Assembly: GCA_024278415.1 (NCBI GenBank)
Contig: JAJRTI010000251.1
Span: 1 to 15,924, forward strand
Length of the DNA: 15,924 nucleotides
Source: Planctomycetota bacterium
GTDB lineage: Bacteria > Planctomycetota > Brocadiia > JAJRTI01
Reading direction: 5' to 3'
Program-made: the position numbers and the translations under genes
Shown here: piece by piece, positions 1 to 8,388 of the stretch
Position numbering within the stretch: the first letter of the stretch is position 1
Layout: each line of letters starts with the position of its first letter
Notes under the pieces: model-generated
What the model saw: only the letters and a program-made list of their open reading frames with translations
Database searches by the model: none
What the model was told of the DNA's origin: nothing

Positions 1-183
1 CGGCCTGCGGCCGCAACCCTGGGCTAGAAGCCGGAAGCCCGTTGGGCTTCCAAACAGCGTTGCGTCAAGCGGAAACGCTGTCCATCGAACTCGCGCACGT
101 TCATGGGGCCAACGGCTGTTGCAATCGGCTGAAGTGTTACACACTTGCATGGCGGCGAAGCCGCCTGAAAAGCTGACATGTTA
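1..183. repeat. Cluster of short hairpins and one REP-C copy at left end
   Basis: This stretch has no supported gene and is full of short palindromes. CGGCC-TGC-GGCCG sits at 1-13. The 17-mer CAACCCTGGGCTAGAAG is at 14-30, followed directly by a hairpin GGAAGCCC-GTT-GGGCTTCC at 33-51. Further hairpins are AAGTGT-TAC-ACACTT at 132-146 and GGCGGC-GAA-GCCGCC at 151-165. The 17-mer plus hairpin recurs near the right end of the window (15727-15763 on the opposite strand, and 15904-15920). The hairpins at 132-165 lie just beyond the stop of the PspC gene and could end its transcript, but neither strand has a following U-run, so I do not call a terminator. Confidence 0.7.
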
Positions 184-414
184 CTATTGACACGCGTCAG
201 CGTCCGAACTTCCATAGTCCGGCGGCGGCAGTATGAGCCAGAGGACGATGTAAACCAGGATGCCAGGGAACGCGGCGCTGAACACGGAAGCGAGAACATA
301 GGCGATTCGCACGCGCGTGGGCGACGGCCAGCCCAGCCACTCGGCGATGCCCGCGCAGACCCCGGCAATCAAAGCGTCGCTCGATCTTCTGAGGACTTTG
401 CCGTCAGGACTCAC
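184..414 (-). CDS. PspC-domain small membrane protein
   Basis: A 76-residue protein with the PspC fold. A short basic N-terminus (KVLRRSSDALIAGVCAGIAE) resembles the family's opening of the K-L-x-R-S-x-x-D-x-x-I-A-G-V-C-x-G-I/L-A type. It is followed by one hydrophobic segment (about YVLASVFSAAFPGILVYIVL) and a Pro-rich tail. PspC proteins sit in the inner membrane and act in envelope-stress signalling, but many stand-alone PspC-domain proteins have no known role. I chose the GTG at 414 because AGGAAGG lies about 9 nt before it and the protein then begins where PspC domains normally begin. The alternative ATG at 447 adds 11 residues and has no visible ribosome binding site. No other psp gene is in the window. 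It is divergent from the GH127 gene. Confidence 0.75.
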   Translation of the reverse strand: MSPDGKVLRRSSDALIAGVCAGIAEWLGWPSPTRVRIAYVLASVFSAAFPGILVYIVLWLILPPPDYGSSDADACQ

Positions 415-556
415 GATGAATTGCCTTCCTCGCGGGTGCGCAATCATTTGCCGATCACGTCGGCGTCACTGTCTCAGCATCAAGCTTTCCGCTCAGATTA
501 CCATGTCCGTCGCGGGTATCCCAGCATTGGGAGTGTGCTGGCTTGGCGACGCGGAG

Positions 557-562
557 TATAAT
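557..562 (+). promoter_or_regulatory. Candidate -10 box upstream of GH127
   Basis: A perfect TATAAT lies 94 nt before the GH127 start codon in the intergenic gap. No good -35 hexamer is found at 16-18 nt spacing (TGTGCT at 17), so this is a weak, motif-only call. Two small hairpins follow in the presumed leader: GGGACGG...CCGTCCC at 572-595 and CCCGC-AGTT-GCGGG at 593-606. The rest of the 415-656 gap shows nothing else I can support. Confidence 0.3.
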
Positions 563-656
563 CACTGCTTGGGGACGGGATGCGGAAGCCGTCCCGCAGT
601 TGCGGGAATCGCATCGCGGCCCCAGACAGAGTGTTCCCAGCCACAAGGAGGTAGCC

Positions 657-2549
657 ATGCCCACCCCCACGCGCCAACTCACGCCTGTCAACCTGCCCGA
701 CGTCGCGATCACCCGCGGCTTCTGGAAGCAGTGGCAGGACACGAACCGCAAGACCACGGTCCCGTACGAGTACGACCAGTGCAAGAAGACCGGGCGCATC
801 GACGCGATCAAGCTGAAGTGGAAGCCCGGCGACGGCGACCCGCCGCACATCTTCTGGGACTCGGACGTGGCCAAGTGGCTCGAAGCCGCGTGCTACAGCC
901 TCACGACGCATCCCGACGCGAAGCTCAAGCGCAGGGTCGACCGCGTGGTCGATTTGTTCGTGAAATCGCAGCAACCGGATGGGTACATCAACTCCCACTA
1001 CTCGGTTGCGGACAAGGACAAGCGTTGGTCGAACCTGCGCGATCGGCACGAGCTGTACTGCGCGGGCCATCTCATGGAGGCCGCGGTCGCACACCACGAA
1101 GCGACCGGCTCGCGCAAGCTCCTCGACGCGATGTGCCGCTACGCGGACTACATTGACGCCACGTTCGGCCGCGAGCCGGGCAAGCTTCGCGGGTACCCCG
1201 GCCACGAGGAGATCGAACTCGCGCTCGTGAAGCTCTACCGCGCGACCGGCGAGGAGCGCTACCTGAAGCTGTCCAAGTACTTTGTGGACGAGCGCGGCCG
1301 GAGGCCCCACTACTACGACCAGGAGGCCAAGGCGCGGGGGGAGGATCCCGGCCGTTTCCACTATGGCAAGTACGACCAGAACCAGTCCCACAAGCCGGTG
1401 CGCGAGCAAGACGAGGCCGTGGGCCACTCCGTGCGCGCGATGTACCTCTACGCCGGCATGGCCGACGTCGCGGCCGAGACCGGCGATGAGGCGCTGTTCG
1501 CCGCGTGCAAGAGGCTGTGGGAGAATACGACCCAGAGGAAGATGTATGTGACCGGCGGCGTGGGCGCCAGCCACAGCGGCGAGAAGTTCACGGCCGACTA
1601 CGATCTGCCCAACGCGTCCGCGTACGCGGAGACCTGCGCGGCCATCGGGCTCGTGTTCTTCGCGCACCGCATGCTCCAGATCACCGGCGACGCACAATAC
1701 GCGGACGTGATGGAGCGCGCGCTCTATAACGGCGTCGCGTCGGGCCTGGGCAGGTCGGGCAAGGAGTTCTTCTACGTGAACCCCCTGGAGTCCGACGGCA
1801 CGCACCACCGGCAACCCTGGTTCGGGTGCGCGTGCTGCCCGCCAAACATCGCCCGGCTCCTCGCGTCGCTTGGGCGCTACATGTACTCGGCCTCCAAGGC
1901 CGCGCTCTACGTGCACCTCTACAACGCGAGCCAAGCCACGCTTCAAGTCGCCGGGCGGACGGTCACGCTCACCCAGGAGACCGACTACCCCTGGGACTGG
2001 GCCGTGGACCTGACGGTGGGCGTGGCCGAGCCCACAAGGTTCGCGCTCATGCTGCGCATCCCCGAATGGAGCTTCGACCATCGCATCCGCGTGAACGGCA
2101 AGGCGGTGAAGGCGAAGGTCGTGAAGGGCTACGCAAAAATCGAGCGCGAGTGGAGCGACGGCGACCAGGTGCAGTTGCTGCTGCCCATGTACGTGCAATT
2201 CGTGGCCGCGCACCCCGGCGTGCTGGAGGACACCGGCAAGGTCGCGATCCAGCGCGGGCCCATCGTATACTGCCTCGAGCAATGCGACCACCCGGTCGAC
2301 GTGCGCGCGATCTGCGTCCCCAAGGGCGAGCCCATTTTCAATGAGCGCCTCGACAAGAAGCTGCTGGCTGGGTGTGTGGCGGTGGAAATGACAGGCATGG
2401 TCATGTCCACCGCTGGCTGGAGCAAGCGCCTCTACCGACCGGCTTACCTGACGAAAACGAAGAACGTGAAGATCCGTGCAATCCCGTACTGCCTATGGGA
2501 CAACCGTCAGCCGGGGTCTATGGTCGTGTGGCTGCCGCGGGCGTTGTAG
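657..2549 (+). CDS. GH127 (DUF1680) beta-L-arabinofuranosidase
   Basis: A 630-residue cytoplasmic glycoside hydrolase that removes terminal beta-L-arabinofuranose from plant or glycoprotein arabinans. Family GH127, type HypBA1, uses a zinc-bound cysteine nucleophile. The key residues are all visible. E309 in the GEKFTADYDLPN segment is the likely acid/base. E325 and C327 in YAETC, with C394, are the zinc ligands, and C393 in CACCPPN is the nucleophile. The 16- and 18-residue spacing from E309 to E325 and C327 equals that of HypBA1 (E322, E338, C340). Length matches the family. The ATG at 657 is preceded by AAGGAGG with ideal spacing; an upstream in-frame ATG at 543 lacks one. There is no signal peptide, so its oligosaccharide substrate must be imported. 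It ends 36 nt from the convergent GH-D-like gene, with no clear terminator between them. Confidence 0.95.
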   Translation: MPTPTRQLTPVNLPDVAITRGFWKQWQDTNRKTTVPYEYDQCKKTGRIDAIKLKWKPGDGDPPHIFWDSDVAKWLEAACYSLTTHPDAKLKRRVDRVVDLFVKSQQPDGYINSHYSVADKDKRWSNLRDRHELYCAGHLMEAAVAHHEATGSRKLLDAMCRYADYIDATFGREPGKLRGYPGHEEIELALVKLYRATGEERYLKLSKYFVDERGRRPHYYDQEAKARGEDPGRFHYGKYDQNQSHKPVREQDEAVGHSVRAMYLYAGMADVAAETGDEALFAACKRLWENTTQRKMYVTGGVGASHSGEKFTADYDLPNASAYAETCAAIGLVFFAHRMLQITGDAQYADVMERALYNGVASGLGRSGKEFFYVNPLESDGTHHRQPWFGCACCPPNIARLLASLGRYMYSASKAALYVHLYNASQATLQVAGRTVTLTQETDYPWDWAVDLTVGVAEPTRFALMLRIPEWSFDHRIRVNGKAVKAKVVKGYAKIEREWSDGDQVQLLLPMYVQFVAAHPGVLEDTGKVAIQRGPIVYCLEQCDHPVDVRAICVPKGEPIFNERLDKKLLAGCVAVEMTGMVMSTAGWSKRLYRPAYLTKTKNVKIRAIPYCLWDNRQPGSMVVWLPRAL

Positions 2550-2585
2550 CGACTTCTGCTGAAGGGGGCGGGTGCGCGCGGACCG

Positions 2586-5555
2586 TCACTTCGCGCGCAG
2601 CACCTCGATCTCGCGGATGGCCGTATTGGCGCTCCCGGGGTCCACGTCCACGCACAGCACGCGGAGTTTCCGCGCGGTGACCGGTTCGGCCCACCGATCC
2701 ACAATCTCGTACGAGCCCTTGGTGTCGTTGCCGGTGTTGTCGTCTTGCCTCGCGACTTGGTCCACCCATGCGTCGCCGCGCCAGAGCTGGATCTTGTAGT
2801 TCCTGACCTTCCACGGCGAATACCAGATCACCTTCACGCCCACGAGCGCCGCGGGCTCGCCAAGGTCGACCGCACCCCATTCGTTTCTCGTGCCCGTGCT
2901 CACCCAAGGCGTCGCAGTCGTGCCATCGACCGCGCTTTGGGGCACAAACATGGGCCGAGCGGTCGAGAACGACGACGCGGTCGCGGTCACCCGCGGTAGC
3001 GATCCAGCGAAGGTCATCACGTCGCTCGACACGGTGCGCAGGGTCTTGCCCTGCCACTCGTGGGGCGCCAGGAGTTGGGCGGCGAACGCCTCCCGACTGA
3101 TGCGTGCGTCGAGCGCGGTCCGCTTCATCGGCACGTCCGCGGCCAGGTGCAGGCTCACTCTCGCGTTGTAGAAGCGGTCAACCATCGTCGCGGCAAACTC
3201 CACGCGATGCGCGCCCGGGTCCATGGGCACGATGTACCACGCGAAGCTTGGCTTGACGCCCTTGACGCGGTAGGCGCTCTGCGTGTAGGAGATGCGCTTC
3301 CCTGACGCCGGCTTGCCATCGACTTTCACCTCGAACGCGGGCAACTTGGGGAATGGCGGTTCGATCTCGTGGAGCAGCAGCAGCTTCGCGGCGCCGCGCT
3401 CGACGCGCACCGCGGCCGAGCCGCGGATCGTGAGGCCATCGAGCTTGCCCCTCACGTCGCTCAACGACACGACCGCCGGCGGCGCGGTCTCCTGCCAGAC
3501 GGACAGCTTGCCGCCCGCGTCGGTGATGGAGTACCGCTTGCCGGCGAGGAACGGCTGCTCCAGCCGCGGCCGCGGCGCGATGTGCAAGACGCGCAACTCG
3601 TGTCGCTCTAAGTCAATGGGTAGCGCATCACCGAACGAATACTCCCTCGCGTCGTCGTATCGGAACGGATACACGACGCGCACGGAGAGCTTCCCTTCGG
3701 TTGCGGCGAGGCCGATGGATTCGTCGAGTTTGATGGCCATGCGCTGCCGCGTGATGAATGGGTTGCGCACCGCGACGATAGCCAAGCGGCCGTCGTCGCT
3801 CCAATGCGCGTACCCGTACGGCTCGCGCTTGGCCGGGTCGCCGCCGACGAGCTTCATATTGCGCGTGACCGCGTTGTGCTTGCGCGCGTAGCGGATCGCG
3901 TGCGCGAGGAACTGCCACGCGCCTTCGCGCGCGTTCAGCAGCGCGGGGTCGAAGTGCATGGCCCACACGCGCGTGCCGCGGTGCATGTCCATGACGAGGT
4001 TGTCTTCCCACTTGGCCAAGAAGTCGAGCTTGAGCCGCTTGACGGGCCGCGTCGCGAACTCGCCGCGGTTGAGCAACGGCTCGTGCGTCCAGTAGCCCCA
4101 GGCAGGGAACGTCGGGTCGGTCTGGGTGAAGCGCTGCTTGAACGTGATGTCGCGCTTGGTGATCTCGTTGCTCTTGGGCGACGGGTCCGGCATGTTGCAC
4201 AGGCCCGAGTCGCTCCGCATGCCGAACACCACGTCGTAGTACTGGAGCCACCACGGGCTCGAGTACGAGCCGCAACCCATCATGAGGAAGATGTCGGGCA
4301 CGACCTTGCGGATGTCCTCGAGGATCGCGATCTCCGCGTCCACGTTCGCCTCGAAGCCATGGTTCGGCGACGGGAGGTGGCCGTGGCCGGGCGTGGAGCA
4401 GCTAAACGAGTTGAAGTCGAAGTGGATGAATCCCGGCTTGTACTCGTTCACCAACTCGAAGAGGCGCTTGCGGCAGGCCTTGTTGTAGCGGGGCCCCGCG
4501 AGGCAATAGCGCGACGCGGCCCAGTCGCCCGCGGGGTCGCCCTGCACCTCCCACCCGCGCTTATAGCCCCACATGGTGTCGCACCGCTCGTGGCAAAACA
4601 GGCTGAACCAGAAGCCGATGCGCGCGCCCATGGGCTTGAGCTTCGCCACGATCGGCCGAAAGCCGTTGGGGAATTTGTTGCGGTCCCAAATGAAGATGCC
4701 CGGGCCGTGCTGGTAGTAGTTCCACACGTTCAGCGTGTCGAAGCTGAGCCCCGTCGGCTCGTAGAGATGCTGCCGGAACTGGTCGACGAAGTCGCCGTAC
4801 TCCTGCTCGTTGAACCGCCGCGCGACGTAGTAGAGCTTCGCGACGATGTGGTGGCGCAAGGGCTTGGGGTAGTCGTAGCGGATGCGATCGACGTAGCGAT
4901 GGAACTGGCTGAGCAACTGCTGCTTCGACGCCGCGCAGCCCAGCACCGCGGTCTGCGTCCTGAAGGGCTCCTTGCCCAACGTCTTGCCGGGGTAGTGCCG
5001 GAGTTCCACGCCCTTGCCGGCTTTCACGGCCATCCCCGCGGGATGTTCGAGGCCCATGAAGAACGGCCCCACGAACGCGGGTTTGCCGCGGCCGCCGACG
5101 TAGTCCGGCGCCAGGCCATCCAACTCGATCGCGTCCACCACAACCCACGACAACAGCGGCGCGCCACGGTCGCATGACACCTCCAGCCACTTGTGCATGA
5201 AGAAGTCGCCGGCCCCGGCCGCGTAGTGCACGTTGATGGTCAGGCCCAGCTTCGGCTCGCGGAACCGCAGCGTCAGGCTGCTCGCGTCGCCTTTGGCTGA
5301 CACGAGCCGGCACTGGGACGCGAGCACTTCGTGCGCGGCGCCGTTGGTTTCGAGGTAGAGCTTGAAGCGCTCGCCGCGGGCGGCGAACCGCTTGCGTGCG
5401 ATGCGGTTTTCGATCTCGAAAGCCGGCGCGGCCACATTGGATCCGAAGGCTCTCTCGACAAAGGCATTGCCGGCCGCGAGCATGGCCGCCGGCGCGCTCG
5501 ACGCACACGCGACGAGCAAGAAGAGGAGACAGCAAGCGGTAGCGCGAGGGCGCAT
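2586..5555 (-). CDS. Exported alpha-galactosidase-like (clan GH-D type) glycosidase with F5/8-type C domain
   Basis: A 989-residue protein. The ATG at 5555 is preceded by AAGGAG at 7 nt and opens a signal sequence (MRPRATACCLLFLLVACASS). LVAC fits a lipobox with Cys17, though signal peptidase I cleavage after the APAA stretch is also possible. Residues about 30-260 look like a beta-rich N-terminal domain (PFFMGLEHPAG). A TIM barrel follows with GFWFSLF (314-320), FIHFDFN with D380 as likely nucleophile, and GMRSDSG with D449 as likely acid/base. This order and spacing is that of GH36/GH27-like enzymes. Residues about 640-840 look beta-rich. Residues about 856-989 are an F5/8-type C (discoidin) carbohydrate-binding domain (QSAVDG, WGAVDLG, REIEVLRAK). 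Exact family and substrate cannot be fixed by eye. Overlapping open frames on the other strand are coding shadows. Confidence 0.8.
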   Translation of the reverse strand: MRPRATACCLLFLLVACASSAPAAMLAAGNAFVERAFGSNVAAPAFEIENRIARKRFAARGERFKLYLETNGAAHEVLASQCRLVSAKGDASSLTLRFREPKLGLTINVHYAAGAGDFFMHKWLEVSCDRGAPLLSWVVVDAIELDGLAPDYVGGRGKPAFVGPFFMGLEHPAGMAVKAGKGVELRHYPGKTLGKEPFRTQTAVLGCAASKQQLLSQFHRYVDRIRYDYPKPLRHHIVAKLYYVARRFNEQEYGDFVDQFRQHLYEPTGLSFDTLNVWNYYQHGPGIFIWDRNKFPNGFRPIVAKLKPMGARIGFWFSLFCHERCDTMWGYKRGWEVQGDPAGDWAASRYCLAGPRYNKACRKRLFELVNEYKPGFIHFDFNSFSCSTPGHGHLPSPNHGFEANVDAEIAILEDIRKVVPDIFLMMGCGSYSSPWWLQYYDVVFGMRSDSGLCNMPDPSPKSNEITKRDITFKQRFTQTDPTFPAWGYWTHEPLLNRGEFATRPVKRLKLDFLAKWEDNLVMDMHRGTRVWAMHFDPALLNAREGAWQFLAHAIRYARKHNAVTRNMKLVGGDPAKREPYGYAHWSDDGRLAIVAVRNPFITRQRMAIKLDESIGLAATEGKLSVRVVYPFRYDDAREYSFGDALPIDLERHELRVLHIAPRPRLEQPFLAGKRYSITDAGGKLSVWQETAPPAVVSLSDVRGKLDGLTIRGSAAVRVERGAAKLLLLHEIEPPFPKLPAFEVKVDGKPASGKRISYTQSAYRVKGVKPSFAWYIVPMDPGAHRVEFAATMVDRFYNARVSLHLAADVPMKRTALDARISREAFAAQLLAPHEWQGKTLRTVSSDVMTFAGSLPRVTATASSFSTARPMFVPQSAVDGTTATPWVSTGTRNEWGAVDLGEPAALVGVKVIWYSPWKVRNYKIQLWRGDAWVDQVARQDDNTGNDTKGSYEIVDRWAEPVTARKLRVLCVDVDPGSANTAIREIEVLRAK

Positions 5556-5631
5556 GGTGCAACTCCTTTGGCACAGCGTGGTCGCGGGGCACCACTCCAT
5601 GGTCATCGTTCATGATGATGCGCTGTTACGC

Positions 5632-5810
5632 CAGCACGGGGCCTGTCCCCGTGCTGCGATGATTACCGACTACTCGGCGATGGCCCCCTTAACCATTCCG
5701 CCCGTTTTGTGGCCGCTCGCCTTGGCGAGCGGCCACAAAACGGGAGAAATCAGGAGGCAGGCGTTGCGCCGTAGTCGGCAATCATCGCTCTGCTGGGGCA
5801 ACCCCAGCAG
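5632..5810. repeat. Nested dyad-symmetric element with inverted REP-B copies
   Basis: The gene-free stretch 5556-6139 centres on this element. From the outside in, it consists of the following. A hairpin CAGCACGGGG-cctgt-CCCCGTGCTG is at 5632-5656. The 17-mer GTAGTCGGTAATCATCG is on the minus strand at 5657-5673. A perfect 21-bp-arm palindrome with a 2-nt centre is at 5701-5744. The 17-mer with one change (GTAGTCGGCAATCATCG) is on the plus strand at 5771-5787. A different hairpin CTGCTGGGG-caa-CCCCAGCAG is at 5790-5810. All parts are symmetric about position 5722. A third, decayed copy of the 17-mer and its GC hairpin is at 15644-15680. There is no U-run at the palindrome, so a terminator is unlikely. 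Smaller hairpins continue at 5838-5853 (TCGCCC-gaca-GGGCGA) and 5873-5886. Confidence 0.75.
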
Positions 5811-5909
5811 TGGCGTGAGTCGGCGTAGCCGCCCCCCTCGCCCGACAGGGCGATTAGCGCGGCCGGAACGACCCCGAAGCGTCGGGATTGTCGATGTCGT
5901 GTCACTCTC

Positions 5910-5979
5910 CTACTCTTGCTTCTACTCTTAATATTACTCCTCCGCCGTGTCGTGCGACTACGAGTAAGAGCAAGACTAT
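5910..5979. repeat. Pyrimidine/purine-rich imperfect inverted repeat
   Basis: CTACTCTTGCTTCTACTC at 5910-5927 is the imperfect inverse (14 of 18) of the purine-rich GAGTAAGAGCAAGACTAT at 5962-5979. The 34-nt centre includes an AT-rich TTAATATTA. This is the only AT-rich stretch upstream of the glycyl radical enzyme gene and could hold its promoter or an operator, but I see no clear -35/-10 pair. From 5980 to 6128 I see nothing else I can support. Confidence 0.4.
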
Positions 5980-6139
5980 GAATAGGAACTGTGGTAGCCG
6001 CATGCACGATGGCGACGGTGCGAGACGATAAGCCACCGCGAATAGGCTGTCAAGCAGCCGCGCGGGCGCCCTATGGAATCGCGCCGGTGAATCGGGTAGG
6101 CTGATTTGTTGTCCAGCCAACGCCAGTTGGAGGCCTACC

Positions 6140-8287
6140 ATGCCGACGTTCGCCAACCGCATCGAGGAGGCCCTGTGGGCCATCCGCGAGAAGCCCGTGA
6201 ACTCCACGACGCTGGAGCGTCTGCACCTCACGCGCGAGGCGGACGAGCGCCTCGCGGACAAGCCGCAGGCGCAGCAACTCAGCGTTGGCCTCTGCTACAT
6301 CCTCGAAAACATCTCGCTGCCCATTGAGCCTTACGACCTCCTGTTGGGGCGCACCACCGAGGCCGTGCCGAGCGCATTGGAGGAGGCGTTCTTCCGGGAG
6401 ACCGTCGCCGCGTGGAACGGCCGCGGCACGCCGGGGTGGATGATCGACAGCGGCCACGAGTGCTTCGACTGGGCGCGCGTCCTGCGCATGGGGCTGCCCG
6501 GGCTACAGGGCCTCGCGGAGACCGAACTCGACAAACGCGTGCGCGCGAACGAGCCGGAGGAGACGCTCGACTGGCTCCAGGCCGTGATCCTCGTGTACGT
6601 CGCATTGCGCAACTACGCGCGGCGCTACGCGGCCGCCGCGCGCGTGTGGGGCATGGCCGAGCAGGCGGACCGCTGCGCGGGCATCGCCGACCGCGAGCCG
6701 CGCACGTTTGCCGAAGCGCTCCAACTCATCTGGCTCATCGCACAGGTCTACTGCACGTGCCTTGCGCGTAACCCTACGCTCACCCTCGGCCGGCTCGACC
6801 ACCTGCTCATCGACTACTACCGCCGCGATCTCGACAAGGGCCGCCTCACGCGCCAGCAAGCGGCCGAACTGGTCGATGACTTCTACGCGAAGAACAACCT
6901 AATCCTGGGGCGCGGCGAACACCAGATGAGCAGCCACGAGGCCCACGCGACCGGTTGGGCGCGGAACCTCAGCTACGATTCGCCACAGTACGTCCTCCTC
7001 GCCGGCCGGCGGCCAGACGGTTCGCCCGCGACGAACGAACTCACCGAGCTGCTCATCGAGCGCATCCAGCCGGGCTACGAGAACCCGGTGTTCGTGCTGC
7101 GCTACACGAACGACTTCCCGGCCGATCTCTGGCGGCTCGCCTGCGACAAGATGCGCGCGAACGCGAGCATCCTTGTGTACAACGACGAGGTCGCGGTCCC
7201 CTCGTACCGCGGCGTTGGCCTGCCTGAGGAAGTGGCGATCGACTGGTCGGTCTACGGCTGCAACTGGCCCACCACGGCCGGCAAGGGCCGCAGCATCACG
7301 ACGAAGCGCATCGTGTTGCCCCAGCATTTTCTCAACGCGATCGACGCGGTCGGAGACGGCGGCGCGCTAGACGACATGTACGCCGCGTTCGCGAAGTCGC
7401 TCCGGGAAGAGCTGGCCCTCATTTGCGCCGACCACGCGGCCTGGGAGGCGACGCGCGAGGGGCGCGCGCCAGGCAATCTGTCGTTGGACGATTGCTTTCT
7501 CGATGGACCGGTGGAGAACGCGACGGACTGGCGTCTGGGCGGCTGCCCGGTGCACACCTTCACGCTCGGCATCGTGGGGCTCGCGACCGCGGCCGACTCC
7601 TTTGCGGCCGTCGAGCACGTGGTGTTTGGCGACCGCGGGATCACGCTCGACGCGCTGCGCACCGCGCTGCGGGCGGATTTCGAGGAGGTGGGGCACCTGC
7701 ACGCGCTTTGCCTGCACGCGCCGAAGCTGGGGCAGGACCACGAGGCCGCGGACGCGCACGCGATCCGCACGCTCACCCTCGTGCTCGATGCGATCGACGA
7801 AGCCACGAAGCCCGGACGCCTGATCGCTCTGCGCGCACTGAACTCGGACATGGGCCACCGCGAGTTCGGCCAGAAACTCGGCGCCACCCCTGACGGCCGG
7901 CGGGCCGGCGAACCGGTGAGCGAGAACATGTCTCCGTCGCCTGGCGCGTGCACCGAGGGGCTCTCGGCCATGCTGCACTCGCTGGCCAAGCTGCCTCTGG
8001 ACCGCGTGCAGGCCGGCACGGTCAACATCCGCATCGACCCCAAGACCGCGGCTGGCGACGAGGGGTTGGACAAACTCGCGGCCGCGCTGCGCACGTACTT
8101 CGAGTTGGGCGGGCTTCAGTTCCAACTGTCGTTCGCCAGCGCGGAGGAGCTGCGGGATGCGCAGCGCCACCCGGACGCGCATCGCGGCCTCATGGTGCGC
8201 ATCACCGGCTACAGCGCGGTCTTCGTGGACATGGGCGAGTCCGCGCAGAACGAGATCATTCGCCGCGCGGAGATGGAGTTGGGGTGA
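6140..8287 (+). CDS. Glycyl radical enzyme of the pyruvate formate-lyase superfamily, atypical active site
   Basis: A 715-residue anaerobic radical enzyme. Family landmarks appear in order: an N-terminal GTPGWMIDSGHECFDW segment, PRTFAEALQLIWL, GRLDHLLIDYYRRDL, a TNEL segment, and then the Cys loop YGCNWPTTAGKG with C374. The C-terminal glycyl radical motif RITGYSAVFVDM has G690, 25 residues from the end, as expected. GGAGG 6 nt before the ATG supports the start. In the diol dehydratase, decarboxylase and lyase branches the loop is usually GCxEP, where Glu acts as base; pyruvate formate-lyase has two adjacent Cys. Here the Glu position is Trp and the preceding residue is Gly, so neither known chemistry is indicated. 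The radical SAM activase it needs is not in this window. Substrate is unknown; 'formate acetyltransferase' would be an over-annotation. The protein is slightly shorter than most members (about 760-850). Confidence 0.92.
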   Translation: MPTFANRIEEALWAIREKPVNSTTLERLHLTREADERLADKPQAQQLSVGLCYILENISLPIEPYDLLLGRTTEAVPSALEEAFFRETVAAWNGRGTPGWMIDSGHECFDWARVLRMGLPGLQGLAETELDKRVRANEPEETLDWLQAVILVYVALRNYARRYAAAARVWGMAEQADRCAGIADREPRTFAEALQLIWLIAQVYCTCLARNPTLTLGRLDHLLIDYYRRDLDKGRLTRQQAAELVDDFYAKNNLILGRGEHQMSSHEAHATGWARNLSYDSPQYVLLAGRRPDGSPATNELTELLIERIQPGYENPVFVLRYTNDFPADLWRLACDKMRANASILVYNDEVAVPSYRGVGLPEEVAIDWSVYGCNWPTTAGKGRSITTKRIVLPQHFLNAIDAVGDGGALDDMYAAFAKSLREELALICADHAAWEATREGRAPGNLSLDDCFLDGPVENATDWRLGGCPVHTFTLGIVGLATAADSFAAVEHVVFGDRGITLDALRTALRADFEEVGHLHALCLHAPKLGQDHEAADAHAIRTLTLVLDAIDEATKPGRLIALRALNSDMGHREFGQKLGATPDGRRAGEPVSENMSPSPGACTEGLSAMLHSLAKLPLDRVQAGTVNIRIDPKTAAGDEGLDKLAAALRTYFELGGLQFQLSFASAEELRDAQRHPDAHRGLMVRITGYSAVFVDMGESAQNEIIRRAEMELG

Positions 8288-8388
8288 CCCTGCGGACCGT
8301 GCGCGCGTCAAGAGGGGAAGGCCGGGGGAGCGAGGACGAGCCCGAGGACGAGTGGCAGCCGCAGGCCAGCCGCCATCAACCATTCCGC

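Noticed and set aside
498..2291. Minus-strand open frame opposite GH127 (597 codons)
   Set aside because: Antisense shadow. The plus strand holds the GH127 catalytic residues in correct spacing; the minus frame has no motif.
3804..5177. Plus-strand open frame opposite the GH-D-like gene
   Set aside because: Antisense shadow with Val/Arg/Ala-rich composition and no domain.
5701..5744. 44-bp palindrome as a bidirectional terminator
   Set aside because: The gap lies between divergent gene starts, and no U-run follows the stem on either strand.
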